Position numbers and translations under genes: made by a program
Shown here: one piece after another, positions 49,627 to 57,703 of the stretch
Layout: every line of letters starts with the position of its first letter
Numbering within the stretch: the first letter of the stretch is position 1
Source of the DNA: an uncultured Actinomycetes bacterium
GTDB lineage: Bacteria; Actinomycetota; CADDZG01; WHSQ01
Assembly (NCBI GenBank): GCA_937863385.1
Contig: CALMBW010000009.1
Span: 18,592 to 82,591 of the forward strand
Length of the DNA: 64,000 bases
Direction of reading: 5' to 3'
The notes under the pieces: model-generated
The model's database searches: none
Seen by the model: the letters and a program-made list of their open reading frames with translations, nothing else
What the model was told of the DNA's origin: nothing

Positions 49627-49988
49627 GACCTGAAACCGGTCGCTGCCTCTTCGACAGTCGGAGCGATCGACACACCTTCGCCGAATCCGGTGATGGTGAA
49701 TAGCTTCAGGTGCTGCTCCCGGGTACATGCGATTGCAAGGTCGCCGCCGGCCTCACGCAGTCGCCGGACACCACCCATCAAAGCCCCGAGACCTGAGGAA
49801 TCCATGAAAGGTACGGCGTCCAGATCGACGACCACCCTGGTGGTGCCGTCCTCGATCATCTGGCCGATGGCATCCCGGAGGGAGCCAACGGTGTACACGT
49901 CAAGATCGCCCGTCGGCTTGATGACCTTGAAGTCACCCTGCTGCGCGATGTCGATGTCGATCTTCTGTTGAGACACTTCTTGATCCAC
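49623..49988 (-). CDS. STAS-domain anti-sigma factor antagonist
   Basis: A 121-aa SpoIIAA/RsbV-like protein. The STAS core runs over residues 15-115 (FKVIKPTGDLDVYTVGSLRDAIGQMI ... VVVDLDAVPFMDSSGLGALMGGVRRL), with the phospho-acceptor serine in MDSSGLG. When unphosphorylated it would bind an anti-sigma kinase and free a sigma factor. The SpoIIE-type phosphatase gene ends 20 bp upstream on the same strand, so the two form a partner-switching module. The cognate anti-sigma and sigma factors are not in the window. GTG start. Confidence 0.9.
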   Translation of the reverse strand: MDQEVSQQKIDIDIAQQGDFKVIKPTGDLDVYTVGSLRDAIGQMIEDGTTRVVVDLDAVPFMDSSGLGALMGGVRRLREAGGDLAIACTREQHLKLFTITGFGEGVSIAPTVEEAATGFRS

Positions 49989-50008
49989 CTTCCTTGGCCT
50001 CGTGCGAC

Positions 50009-51526
50009 CTAGGGAGCCTCGAGCTCCACGATCAGCATCGTGAGGTCATCATCGAGCTTACCCGCCGCGAAGCGCTCAACCTCGCCCACCATCTGCTCGC
50101 CCAGGTTAGCCGCATCCAGCGGGGCAAGCTTCACAAGGGCTTCGGCCAGCCGATCCTCGCCGAAGAGCTGTCCATCGGGATCCTTGGCCTCCAGGAACCC
50201 ATCGGTGAAAAGGACGATGCGGTCGCCGGGCTGGAGCTCGACCACGCCCTCCTCGTGACCTGGATCCTCGAACCACCCCAATGCCCGGTTGCTCGGGCCC
50301 TCTAGGTAAGTCCCCTCGACGCCGTCCACCCTGGGCCGGAGCAGGAAGGGAGCGTGGTGGCCCATGTTGAACCATCTGGCCACCCTGCTCTCGGGATCGA
50401 CGTTCACCAGTAGAACCGTGGTGAACGAATCAGACTCCGTGGCGTCCAGCAGTGCTTTGTTGGCTCGATCGATGATCCGCTTTGGCCCGGCCCCCATCCC
50501 CCGTTCGGCCCGGATCGACGACAACGTCACCGTCGCCATCAAGGCGGCAGCGATCCCCTTTCCCGATGCATCGCCGATGATCACCGACAGGCACCTCCCC
50601 GAACGCTCGATGTCGTACCAATCGCCGCCTACGAGGTTGGCTTGGCGCTGTATCGGTACCACGTGGAGCCCCTCGGATTCGGGGATCGACCTCTGCAACA
50701 GGTTCCGCTGGATCGTGGCCGCGATCTCTAGCTCGCGGTCTTGCAGCGCAAGCTGTTGAAGCCGCTTGAGACCCCTCTGCATCGCATTGAAGCGAACCGC
50801 CAGTTCCTCAACCTCATCGCCGGAGTGGATCTCGATCCGTTGGTTGAAATCTCCACGCTCGATGCCGCGTGCGGCTCGAACGAGTGCGTCGAGGTTTCTG
50901 GCCAGCCTACGCGGGAGCAGGATCGCCAAGAGCAAGCCTGCCGTGAATGTACCGACGATCACCAGCGCCAAGGTAAGCAACACTTGGCTCTGTCTTGAGC
51001 GCAGCGTGTTCTCGGCATCGGCCACTACTCGGTCTTGCACCAAACGAAGTTGCTCACCCAGCAGCTCGATGCGGCTGATGAGAACGTTGCCCTCTTGGCC
51101 GAGAACCCGGAATGCCTGCGATCTCTGACCCTGTTCGGCAAGCGGAAGCACATCTGTATCGATCAGATCTTGGAACTCTTCGCCTGCTTCGATGAGGTTC
51201 TCGAGTAGCTCCCTCTCGTTGCCCCGCGGATCTCGCTCCAGCAGTAGGGCCTCGAACTCGATAGCAGTTTCTACCTCGGTCCGATACTGCTCGAGCAGAC
51301 TCACATCGGTAGAGATCAGGTAGCCGCGGATCGCCGCGCTCTGAGCGGTGAACGAACGGATGATCTCGTCAACGGCGACCAGCCGCGGCAATGCCGTGTC
51401 GAAGACGCGGCGCTGCACCGTTCGGAGCGAACCGAACAGAGACAACGTCACCCATCCCAGAAGGACGATCAGGACAAGCAAGGTCCCGAATCCCCCAACG
51501 AGCTTCTGCCGCAGAGACAGTCTCAC
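50009..51526 (-). CDS. SpoIIE/RsbU-type phosphatase with CHASE-like and HAMP domains
   Basis: A 505-aa membrane phosphatase from the GTG at 51526 (VRLSLRQKLVGGFG). Two membrane segments (TLLVLIVLLGWVTLSLFGSL and LALVIVGTFTAGLLLAILL) bracket a helical extracytoplasmic sensor of about 130 residues (CHASE3-like). A HAMP domain follows (RRLARNLDALVRAARGIERGDFNQRIEI), then a PP2C/SpoIIE domain (VGGDWYDIE, IGDASGKGIAAALMA, FNMGHHAPF, LFTDGFLEA, DDDLTMLIVE). The aspartates for metal binding are present. It should dephosphorylate the STAS protein encoded next. It diverges from the metallophosphoesterase gene with only 21 bp between starts. Confidence 0.9.
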   Translation of the reverse strand: MRLSLRQKLVGGFGTLLVLIVLLGWVTLSLFGSLRTVQRRVFDTALPRLVAVDEIIRSFTAQSAAIRGYLISTDVSLLEQYRTEVETAIEFEALLLERDPRGNERELLENLIEAGEEFQDLIDTDVLPLAEQGQRSQAFRVLGQEGNVLISRIELLGEQLRLVQDRVVADAENTLRSRQSQVLLTLALVIVGTFTAGLLLAILLPRRLARNLDALVRAARGIERGDFNQRIEIHSGDEVEELAVRFNAMQRGLKRLQQLALQDRELEIAATIQRNLLQRSIPESEGLHVVPIQRQANLVGGDWYDIERSGRCLSVIIGDASGKGIAAALMATVTLSSIRAERGMGAGPKRIIDRANKALLDATESDSFTTVLLVNVDPESRVARWFNMGHHAPFLLRPRVDGVEGTYLEGPSNRALGWFEDPGHEEGVVELQPGDRIVLFTDGFLEAKDPDGQLFGEDRLAEALVKLAPLDAANLGEQMVGEVERFAAGKLDDDLTMLIVELEAP

Positions 51527-51532
51527 CGCGTC

Positions 51533-51540
51533 AGTATGCT
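51533..51540. promoter_or_regulatory. Shared bidirectional -10 element
   Basis: AGTATGCT read rightward gives TATGCT 7 nt before the ATG at 51548. Read leftward it gives CATACT 6 nt before the GTG at 51526. One symmetric site could drive both genes as leaderless transcripts. Confidence 0.45.
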
Positions 51541-51547
51541 GCAGTTG

Positions 51548-52414
51548 ATGAGACTGTTCCGCGCCGCCACGTTCGCAGCGGCCGGTGCTGCGGCGTATGC
51601 GGTCGCGGAGACCCAGCTCCACAGGATCCAGGAGCACGATGTCCCCGTGCGCGCCTCGGCCCCGGCCCTTGATGTACTGCACCTCGCCGATTCCCATGTC
51701 AGGGCGGCCGACCGACGACGGCTGCACTTCCTGGAAACGTTGGCCGGCCGGATCCCGACGGTGGATCTGATCGTGATGACCGGGGACATGATCGAGAACG
51801 ACTCTGGGATCGATCCTCTGCTAAAGGCTTTGGAACCCTTGAGTGCCCGCTACGGCAAAGCATTCGTTCTGGGCTCGCACGATTACTTCCAGAGTGAATT
51901 CAAGCTTCCGTTCAAGTACCTGCTAGGCCGCCAGACCGAGATCAGGGCTCCACTCGCCGATACCCAACGCATGGTTCATGGCTTGACCGCGGCGGGTTGG
52001 ATCGACATGTCGAACCGTTCCGAGATCCTCGATACCCCCCTAGGCCGGATACGGCTGACGGGTGTCGACGACCCCTACCTGAAGCGCCACCGGACCGAGC
52101 ACATCGCACGCGGCTCGGAGGTTCTTGCCATCGGCCTCACTCACTCACCCGACGTCGTAGCGCCCTACATCTTGAACGGCTTCGATCTGGTCGTGGCCGG
52201 CCACACGCACGGGGGCCAGTTGCGGGCACCGTTCAAGGGCGCGCTGGTGACCAACTCCACATTGCCGACCGCACTAGCTGCCGGGGTCCATCGGATCGGA
52301 AACGCGGCTCTCCATGTCAGTCCCGGTCTGGGCACCTCCGAACACATGCGGGTCCGCTTCCTGTGCCGCCCCGAGGTCACCCTCTTGCACCTTCGCCCCA
52401 CCTCCAAGGAATAG
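51548..52414 (+). CDS. Metallophosphoesterase
   Basis: A 288-aa calcineurin-like phosphoesterase from the ATG at 51548 (the ATG at 51536 would overlap the shared -10). An N-terminal hydrophobic segment (TFAAAGAAAYAVA) may anchor it. Motifs: LHLADSHV (metal Asp/His), MTGDMI, LGSHDYF (GNHD-type with S for N), LTHSPD and AGHTHGGQ. These are the standard two-metal ligands, so phosphodiesterase or phosphatase activity is likely. In mycobacteria a related gene lies beside the whiB4/ATPase cluster, as I recall. The substrate is unknown. Confidence 0.85.
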   Translation: MRLFRAATFAAAGAAAYAVAETQLHRIQEHDVPVRASAPALDVLHLADSHVRAADRRRLHFLETLAGRIPTVDLIVMTGDMIENDSGIDPLLKALEPLSARYGKAFVLGSHDYFQSEFKLPFKYLLGRQTEIRAPLADTQRMVHGLTAAGWIDMSNRSEILDTPLGRIRLTGVDDPYLKRHRTEHIARGSEVLAIGLTHSPDVVAPYILNGFDLVVAGHTHGGQLRAPFKGALVTNSTLPTALAAGVHRIGNAALHVSPGLGTSEHMRVRFLCRPEVTLLHLRPTSKE

Positions 52415-52482
52415 TGCTTAGGGCCCTTAGCAAAGCGAACGCTGGCAAGGCGAGAGCGTTATCCCCATCAACGACGACTCGT

Positions 52483-52488
52483 TACCCT
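52483..52488 (+). promoter_or_regulatory. Candidate -10 element of a leaderless promoter
   Basis: TACCCT lies 7 nt upstream of the ATG at 52496. A TTATCC sequence 18 bp further up could serve as a -35. No ribosome-binding site is obvious. Confidence 0.4.
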
Positions 52489-52495
52489 GGGGAAC

Positions 52496-54121
52496 ATGCG
52501 GCGAAAACTTACGATTGTCCTGCTTACGTTGCTTCTCCTTGCGTCCACGGTGGTCCGGGCGGCGGAGGGCGAACCTCCGCGCAGGATCCGCACCCCGCGT
52601 GGCCAGGTCAAGATCATGAGCATCAACGCTCGTCAGAACAGCGTGCTGGGACTCAAGCGATTCGAGAACATGTACGAGCTCAGCCACGCAATACGGCGAC
52701 GCCCGCTGGCATTCAACGGTGGGGTCAACGGTGCGGTTGCAGCACCCGACGTACTCGCTATGCAAGAGATCCGCAGCTCTAACGCCGAGATCCTCGAACA
52801 TCTCCTCCGTCAGCGCTTCAAGATCAGGTACAGGCTCGTCGGATTCGAAGATGCTGCCTCCCAGATGGTCTACAACCCAGAAACCGTTACCCCCGCCGGG
52901 GAGGTAGTCACCTGGGAGGACGTCTGCAGCGACCGATCACCCGGCCGACGCGACGATCGCTTCTACCAATTCGCGCGGTTCACGGAGAACAAGACGGGCG
53001 CCCCATTTACGGTGGCAGCCGTTCATATCCCGAAGAACTTCCGTGAGACGGACGCCGCTAACTGTTACGTCGACAATCTCGAGGAGGTGCGCGACCAGCT
53101 CGAAGCGGAAACCGGGGCGGTTTTCATCGTCGGGGACTTCAACCGTCGCGCGGTAGAGCTTCAGCACGAGTGCGACCCGAATGAGACATCGGCGTCTGCA
53201 CCTTGGTACGCGTCGATGACCACGGGCGACGACGACAACCGCGCTTACGCCGACGCAGTCCGCGACGATTTTCGCAGGCGCGGTGTGTCTATGAGCAACC
53301 AATGGACGCATGAACAGAAGGTCGAGAGCGTTAGTTGCGATGGCGCCAGTCGCTTCCGGCGGGCCAGGATCGATTACCTGTTCTACGCCAATGCAGTCGT
53401 GGCCGAGGCTTCGGTCGATTCGCCAGGGTGGGCGGGGGATGCTCCGGGAACGCGGCATCCGAGCAACCACAAATACTCCGACCATCGCTTCGTCCAAGGT
53501 CGCTTTGTGATCGAAGGCCCCCCGCGGCCGTTGCTGCCCGAGGTCCAACGTGGGTTGAGGGGAAATCTAGAGATCAGCTGGGAACCGGTCGAGGGTGCCA
53601 CCGGCTACGTGTTGTACCGCGCGACCGCACGCGACTACTCGCTTCTGGCGAAACTCGATGCGGGGACCACCTCATACGTCGACACGGCGACCCTGCACGC
53701 GATCACCTACAGATACTCGGTTGCGCCACTGGGTGAGGATGAGGCTCAGGGTCTGGAATCTCGGCCGGGCAGGGAGACGGTCGATGCACGAGGTCCTCAG
53801 ATAGTCACCGTCAGCCCAGGCCGATGGGCCACCTTCGTCGATATCCGCTCGAACATCAGGATCGTCTTCGACGAACGGATCCGCGCCGAGAGCGTCACAC
53901 AAGATCGCATCCGGCTATTCCGAGGTACTAAGCGACTGCAGGGCGAGCTTCGTCAGATAGCGCCTCGCGTGCTGGTCTTCGATCCGGCTTTCCCCTTGTG
54001 GAAGGGGAAGACCCACCGGGTCGTAACCAAACCGCTGCAAGACCGCTATCAGAACGTCGGGAGCACCACCTCGTGGAGTTTCACCACCGAGCCGAAGAAA
54101 CGCAAAGGGCGCAAGAACTGA
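52496..54121 (+). CDS. Secreted endonuclease/exonuclease/phosphatase-family protein with FN3 and Big_5-like domains
   Basis: A 541-aa protein with a signal peptide (LTIVLLTLLLLASTVVRA). Residues about 40-330 form an endonuclease/exonuclease/phosphatase fold: KIMSINARQN (metal Asn), DVLAMQEIRSS (metal Glu), FIVGDFNRR (catalytic Asp-Asn), RIDYLFY and KYSDHRFV (catalytic Asp-His). All core residues are present, so a nuclease or phosphodiesterase role is likely. Residues about 345-430 form an FN3 domain (LEISWEPVEGATGYVLYRA) and the last 110 a Big_5/SbsA Ig-like domain (VTVSPGRWATFVDIRSNIRIVFDERI). It should be secreted or surface-bound, possibly degrading DNA or lipids. The basic C-terminus is KKRKGRKN. 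Confidence 0.8.
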   Translation: MRRKLTIVLLTLLLLASTVVRAAEGEPPRRIRTPRGQVKIMSINARQNSVLGLKRFENMYELSHAIRRRPLAFNGGVNGAVAAPDVLAMQEIRSSNAEILEHLLRQRFKIRYRLVGFEDAASQMVYNPETVTPAGEVVTWEDVCSDRSPGRRDDRFYQFARFTENKTGAPFTVAAVHIPKNFRETDAANCYVDNLEEVRDQLEAETGAVFIVGDFNRRAVELQHECDPNETSASAPWYASMTTGDDDNRAYADAVRDDFRRRGVSMSNQWTHEQKVESVSCDGASRFRRARIDYLFYANAVVAEASVDSPGWAGDAPGTRHPSNHKYSDHRFVQGRFVIEGPPRPLLPEVQRGLRGNLEISWEPVEGATGYVLYRATARDYSLLAKLDAGTTSYVDTATLHAITYRYSVAPLGEDEAQGLESRPGRETVDARGPQIVTVSPGRWATFVDIRSNIRIVFDERIRAESVTQDRIRLFRGTKRLQGELRQIAPRVLVFDPAFPLWKGKTHRVVTKPLQDRYQNVGSTTSWSFTTEPKKRKGRKN

Positions 54122-54137
54122 TCAGGGATCAGAAGAG

Positions 54138-56075
54138 CTAGCTGCATGCGTCGGAAAGTTTCGCTTGCTTCTCGATGCGCGCGTCGGGAGCAGCGATCCG
54201 AAGCGCGAATGTGCGGGGTGAGCTCAGCGAACCTTCGAACCTGAAGGGATCGTCACTTGCCGCGCCCGAGGTGGAGCCGATCCGATACCCCTTTGGGGCC
54301 GAGACCGTGACATCGAGAGCGTCTGGGCGGACCAAGACCTGAGGCAGAACAGTGAATCGCATCCTTGCCTGCCCGTTCTTGAACGTGACGAAGTCATCGA
54401 CGGTGTAAGAAACCGCAACCTGGATCGTTTCTTGCACCTGAGCCTCGAGCACCTTCCATGCGATCGGATACCGACCACCCTCATCACCTTCGAAGTATGT
54501 GTTGGTGATAGCTCCCGTGAAGAACTGCTCGATAACAGCATCTTGCGGGAGCATGAAGAAAAGGCCCATCCGGTTGAGACCTGCCGGCAGCTCGTTCAGG
54601 TCCGTTTCCTTAAGCACATCCAACTCGCCACGAGGTGCATCGTTAAACAGTTGAACCGTAGTCAGGATGCGCGCCGATCCATCTTCGGCGACAACGACAT
54701 TGATCGACTGGGTTCGTTCGAGGAAGTAATCCACTTTGGTCGCAGAGAGATTGTTGTGAAAGACCATCTGAACGTTAGGACCATGCTGCGCAGGATCCCC
54801 GGACAAGCCGGCTCTCTCGAGCGCTTGCTGCTCGGAGTCTGTTCTCGAATACATCTTTAGGTGCTGGGTTCTGATGGCGTGTGCCATCCCCTTGATCAAC
54901 TCGGTTCCGTCTACTTCCCCTGTCGCTAACTTGTCCCACAAGGCGTCAACGAGGCTACGGAGGTAGGCATTCTGTTCATCCTCTCGCCGCTCGAACTCGA
55001 CATAGATGTCCTTCAGCAGAACATCGGCGGCATTGTCCGGACCGACCTCGGTGTCCAAGCCATCACCGACGATCGGTCCGGTTCCACGCGTCAGATCCGC
55101 AACGACGAAGGGATCCATGGCTATGACACCGTCCAGCGACTCGCCGATAGCTTTCTCGTACATACGCAACCAGACCTCCGCTACCGCGGGAAAGGTTGGC
55201 GAGAGCCCGGCTTCGCGCCACCCACTCAACGCATCGAGGTTGCCGTACAGGTCCGTGAACCACTCCTCGGCTTCTACAGCGCCCTTCAACTTCGGCACTA
55301 ACTCGCGGACGGGCGCAACCTTCTCCAGCGAGATCCTCCCGTCCGCGATCTCCAAGATCCCGTAGACGCCCATCAAACCTCCGGCTCCACGAGCTTCGCT
55401 CGGAGTCTGGAAGGAGAGGAAGTAGCGGCGTGATACCTGTTCACCGAGCAGCGCCGGCATCGCATCGAGTACGACTTGTGCATCGGCCAACTTGGTGCGA
55501 GCTTCACCCAAGAGCCGCCGGGCGGCCGTAACCGCGCTTCGTATCTGACCGATAGAAGGGCGCGGTGCATCATCGAGAACGATCTGGGCATCCTCGAGGG
55601 CCTCCCTAGCGTCTCCGATAGCGTCCGCTCCACGCCCCAACGTCTCGAACCGAACCTGTCCCTCGTCATAGAGGGCCGAGAGTGAACCGCCCTCGGCTAG
55701 TCCCATCTCCCGAGCGGCTCCGGTGCCGGCTCGCCCGGCAGCCACCACTTCTTGTGCCATCGCCGAGAGCGCATCCAGTGCACCGAGGTCATCGGAGAAA
55801 CCCGGAACCAAAGACGCAAGCCGGAGGCCGGGGTGACCGAGGTAGCCGCGCGCTGCCGCAATCTTGTCCTCTGCGGAGTCCAGTCGAGCCGTCGCTGAAC
55901 CGAGATCGAGATCGTCGATCCCGTCGGTGGCCCGTTTCAGGTCGCATGCCGCACCTTTGAACGTGGATCGGAATCGAAGCCCGGCATAAGCGGCATCGAT
56001 CAATAAGAGGCCGATCAAGATGGCAAAGATCGAAACGTAGCGAAGCCCGCGGCTCTGAGGGAATCTCACCTTCAT
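54138..56075 (-). CDS. DUF4012-family membrane-anchored protein
   Basis: A 645-aa protein with an N-terminal anchor (YVSIFAILIGLLLIDAAYAGL), a helical region to about residue 215, and then the DUF4012 domain (VSRRYFLSFQTPSEARGAGGLMGVYGILEIADG ... WLRMYEKAIGESLDGVIAMDPFVVADL). The rest is a beta-rich outer region (LNELPAGLNRMGLFFMLP). DUF4012 proteins are common in actinobacteria and Chloroflexota and have no firm function; links to polysaccharide or cell-wall loci have been noted. AGGAG precedes the ATG. It converges on the nuclease-like gene. Confidence 0.75.
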   Translation of the reverse strand: MKVRFPQSRGLRYVSIFAILIGLLLIDAAYAGLRFRSTFKGAACDLKRATDGIDDLDLGSATARLDSAEDKIAAARGYLGHPGLRLASLVPGFSDDLGALDALSAMAQEVVAAGRAGTGAAREMGLAEGGSLSALYDEGQVRFETLGRGADAIGDAREALEDAQIVLDDAPRPSIGQIRSAVTAARRLLGEARTKLADAQVVLDAMPALLGEQVSRRYFLSFQTPSEARGAGGLMGVYGILEIADGRISLEKVAPVRELVPKLKGAVEAEEWFTDLYGNLDALSGWREAGLSPTFPAVAEVWLRMYEKAIGESLDGVIAMDPFVVADLTRGTGPIVGDGLDTEVGPDNAADVLLKDIYVEFERREDEQNAYLRSLVDALWDKLATGEVDGTELIKGMAHAIRTQHLKMYSRTDSEQQALERAGLSGDPAQHGPNVQMVFHNNLSATKVDYFLERTQSINVVVAEDGSARILTTVQLFNDAPRGELDVLKETDLNELPAGLNRMGLFFMLPQDAVIEQFFTGAITNTYFEGDEGGRYPIAWKVLEAQVQETIQVAVSYTVDDFVTFKNGQARMRFTVLPQVLVRPDALDVTVSAPKGYRIGSTSGAASDDPFRFEGSLSSPRTFALRIAAPDARIEKQAKLSDACS

Positions 56076-56135
56076 CGCCGCGGGCTCCTAGGAACTAGAT
56101 CTGTAAGGGCCTCCTCAGCCTAGTCGAGGCCTCGA

Positions 56136-56648
56136 TCAGTCGAGCGTTGCGTCGGCAGGCATGCACTCAACCACCATCTCGGTCGCCTCCTCGAGAGGCA
56201 GGCCGTCGATCCCATAGTAGGACCAGAAAGCGAACTCGACGGGCTCGACCATGGCCTTGTACTTGCCCGTCTTGCGAGTGCCGTTCAAAGAGAAGTTGCC
56301 ATTGGCATCCGTGCGTTTGCTGCCGACCTCTTCGGTGACGGTTTTGGTGATCTTCTTGCCATTCTTGCGCTTGACGACGGTGTACTTGCGCTCGATCGTC
56401 ACTTGGCGATCCTCGACGCAGAAGTTGGCCTGGATATCACCTTCGTTGACCGAGAAATCAGACTTGACCGTTCCCTTGAAGGCGCCGTCCTTGTGACGGA
56501 AGTCCTTGATCTTGCTGTCGTAGCTACTCGCTCCAGCAGCGCCACCCTTGGCGGTTGAACCCGCACGGCTCGGCACTCGGGCCGACGCGGCGGTCGGAAC
56601 GACCATCGCTCCCACGATCACAGCAGCAGCAACCTTCGAAATGCGCAT
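56136..56648 (-). CDS. Small secreted protein, beta-rich
   Basis: A 170-aa protein with a signal peptide (VAAAVIVGAMVVPTAASA) and a Lys/Thr-rich mature domain (FRHKDGAFKGTVKSDFSVNEGD, then VTIERKYTVVKRKNGKKITKTVTEE). A GTRKTGKYKAMVEP turn suggests a transthyretin-like or Ig-like fold with two Cys. The ATG follows CAGGAGAGCG. Family unknown. It follows the DUF4012 gene direction but is 60 bp upstream of it, so they may be co-transcribed. Confidence 0.6.
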   Translation of the reverse strand: MRISKVAAAVIVGAMVVPTAASARVPSRAGSTAKGGAAGASSYDSKIKDFRHKDGAFKGTVKSDFSVNEGDIQANFCVEDRQVTIERKYTVVKRKNGKKITKTVTEEVGSKRTDANGNFSLNGTRKTGKYKAMVEPVEFAFWSYYGIDGLPLEEATEMVVECMPADATLD

Positions 56649-56848
56649 ACCGACGCTCTCCTGTTCCTCTCCGCGTCCATCTCACATGGACCAAACCCGC
56701 TAGTACCGAACGACACCGCCCGGCCACCTACCAGATTCGTCTGGGTTAGGACCGATTTCGATACGCAATCCCGGCAGTTATCGCTGAACTAACTGTCGGC
56801 GCGCGAGGAACCGAGCTTTAGTACAGACCAAGCAAAAGGGACCAATCC

Positions 56849-57535
56849 CTACGAAGTAGGGTCATCCTCCGGGTGCGAGGCATCCGTGAACTCCCTAAAG
56901 ACACCGGTCACCAAGAATGCGATCTGCTCGCCGACGTCGACCGCGTGATCGCCGAACCGCTCGAGGTAACGAGCCACCAACATCAACCTGGTGGCCCACT
57001 CGAAGCTCTTCTCGTCGGCTGCGTATTCCTTGAGATCGTCGATCATGCCCCGGTTCAGACGATCCAGGACCTCATCGCGAACCGGTAGCTGCTCGGCCAG
57101 ATCCACACTGCGCTGAGCGAAGGCGGAGAGCGCCAGATCCAACATCTCGGCCGCACGCTCACCCATCTCATTGACGCGCATCAGCATGGGCGAATCCGTG
57201 GGGTACATGTGCCGGTTACGAACGAACTTCGCGATGTTCACGCACAGGTCGCCCATCCGCTCCACGTGCACGTTGGCGTGCAGGATGGCGCTGACCAAGC
57301 GCAGGTCGCCGGCCACCGGAGCCTGGAGGGCAAGGAGGTTCAAGACCTGAGCCTGTGTGTCGAGATAGGCCCCGTCTACCCGATCATCACCGAGGATGAC
57401 CCGCTCGGCCAGGTTCACATCACGCTGAGACAGCGACTCCATCACGTCCACCAGTTGCTGGCGCACGATCGAACCCTCGGACATGAGCGAATGCTCGGCC
57501 GATTCGAGAGCCTCATGGAACCCAACCCTGATCAT
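56849..57535 (-). CDS. phoU: Phosphate transport regulator PhoU
   Basis: A 228-aa cytoplasmic regulator built of two three-helix PhoU repeats. The start is the ATG at 57535 (MIRVGFHEALES), with TATGGT 6 nt upstream. Repeat one has VERMGDLCVNIAKF (E/DxxxD metal-binding motif) and repeat two has LERFGDHAVDVGEQI. It links the Pst transporter to the PhoR-like kinase and helps switch off the Pho response. It lies divergent from the kinase gene. The longer upstream reading has no ribosome-binding support. Confidence 0.95.
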   Translation of the reverse strand: MIRVGFHEALESAEHSLMSEGSIVRQQLVDVMESLSQRDVNLAERVILGDDRVDGAYLDTQAQVLNLLALQAPVAGDLRLVSAILHANVHVERMGDLCVNIAKFVRNRHMYPTDSPMLMRVNEMGERAAEMLDLALSAFAQRSVDLAEQLPVRDEVLDRLNRGMIDDLKEYAADEKSFEWATRLMLVARYLERFGDHAVDVGEQIAFLVTGVFREFTDASHPEDDPTS

Positions 57536-57541
57536 CACTAC

Positions 57542-57547
57542 ACCATA
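57542..57547 (-). promoter_or_regulatory. Candidate -10 element of the phoU promoter
   Basis: On the minus strand TATGGT lies 6 nt before the phoU ATG. Just upstream is a perfect 10-bp palindrome CCCACGTGGG (57552-57561) with a second ACGTGGG half-site 8 bp on, which could be an operator. Confidence 0.45.
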
Positions 57548-57703
57548 CCCACCCACGTGGGGACGTGGGAGGTATCCGTCAGATCCCGGTACCCAACATG
57601 AATACAGCGCGAACTCCAATGGAAATAAGCCCGCCAACTGCTCTTACAGCGCCTCAACCAGCAGGGGCCCACTAGACTTCTCCTCAGCGAACTTGGAATC
57701 CAT

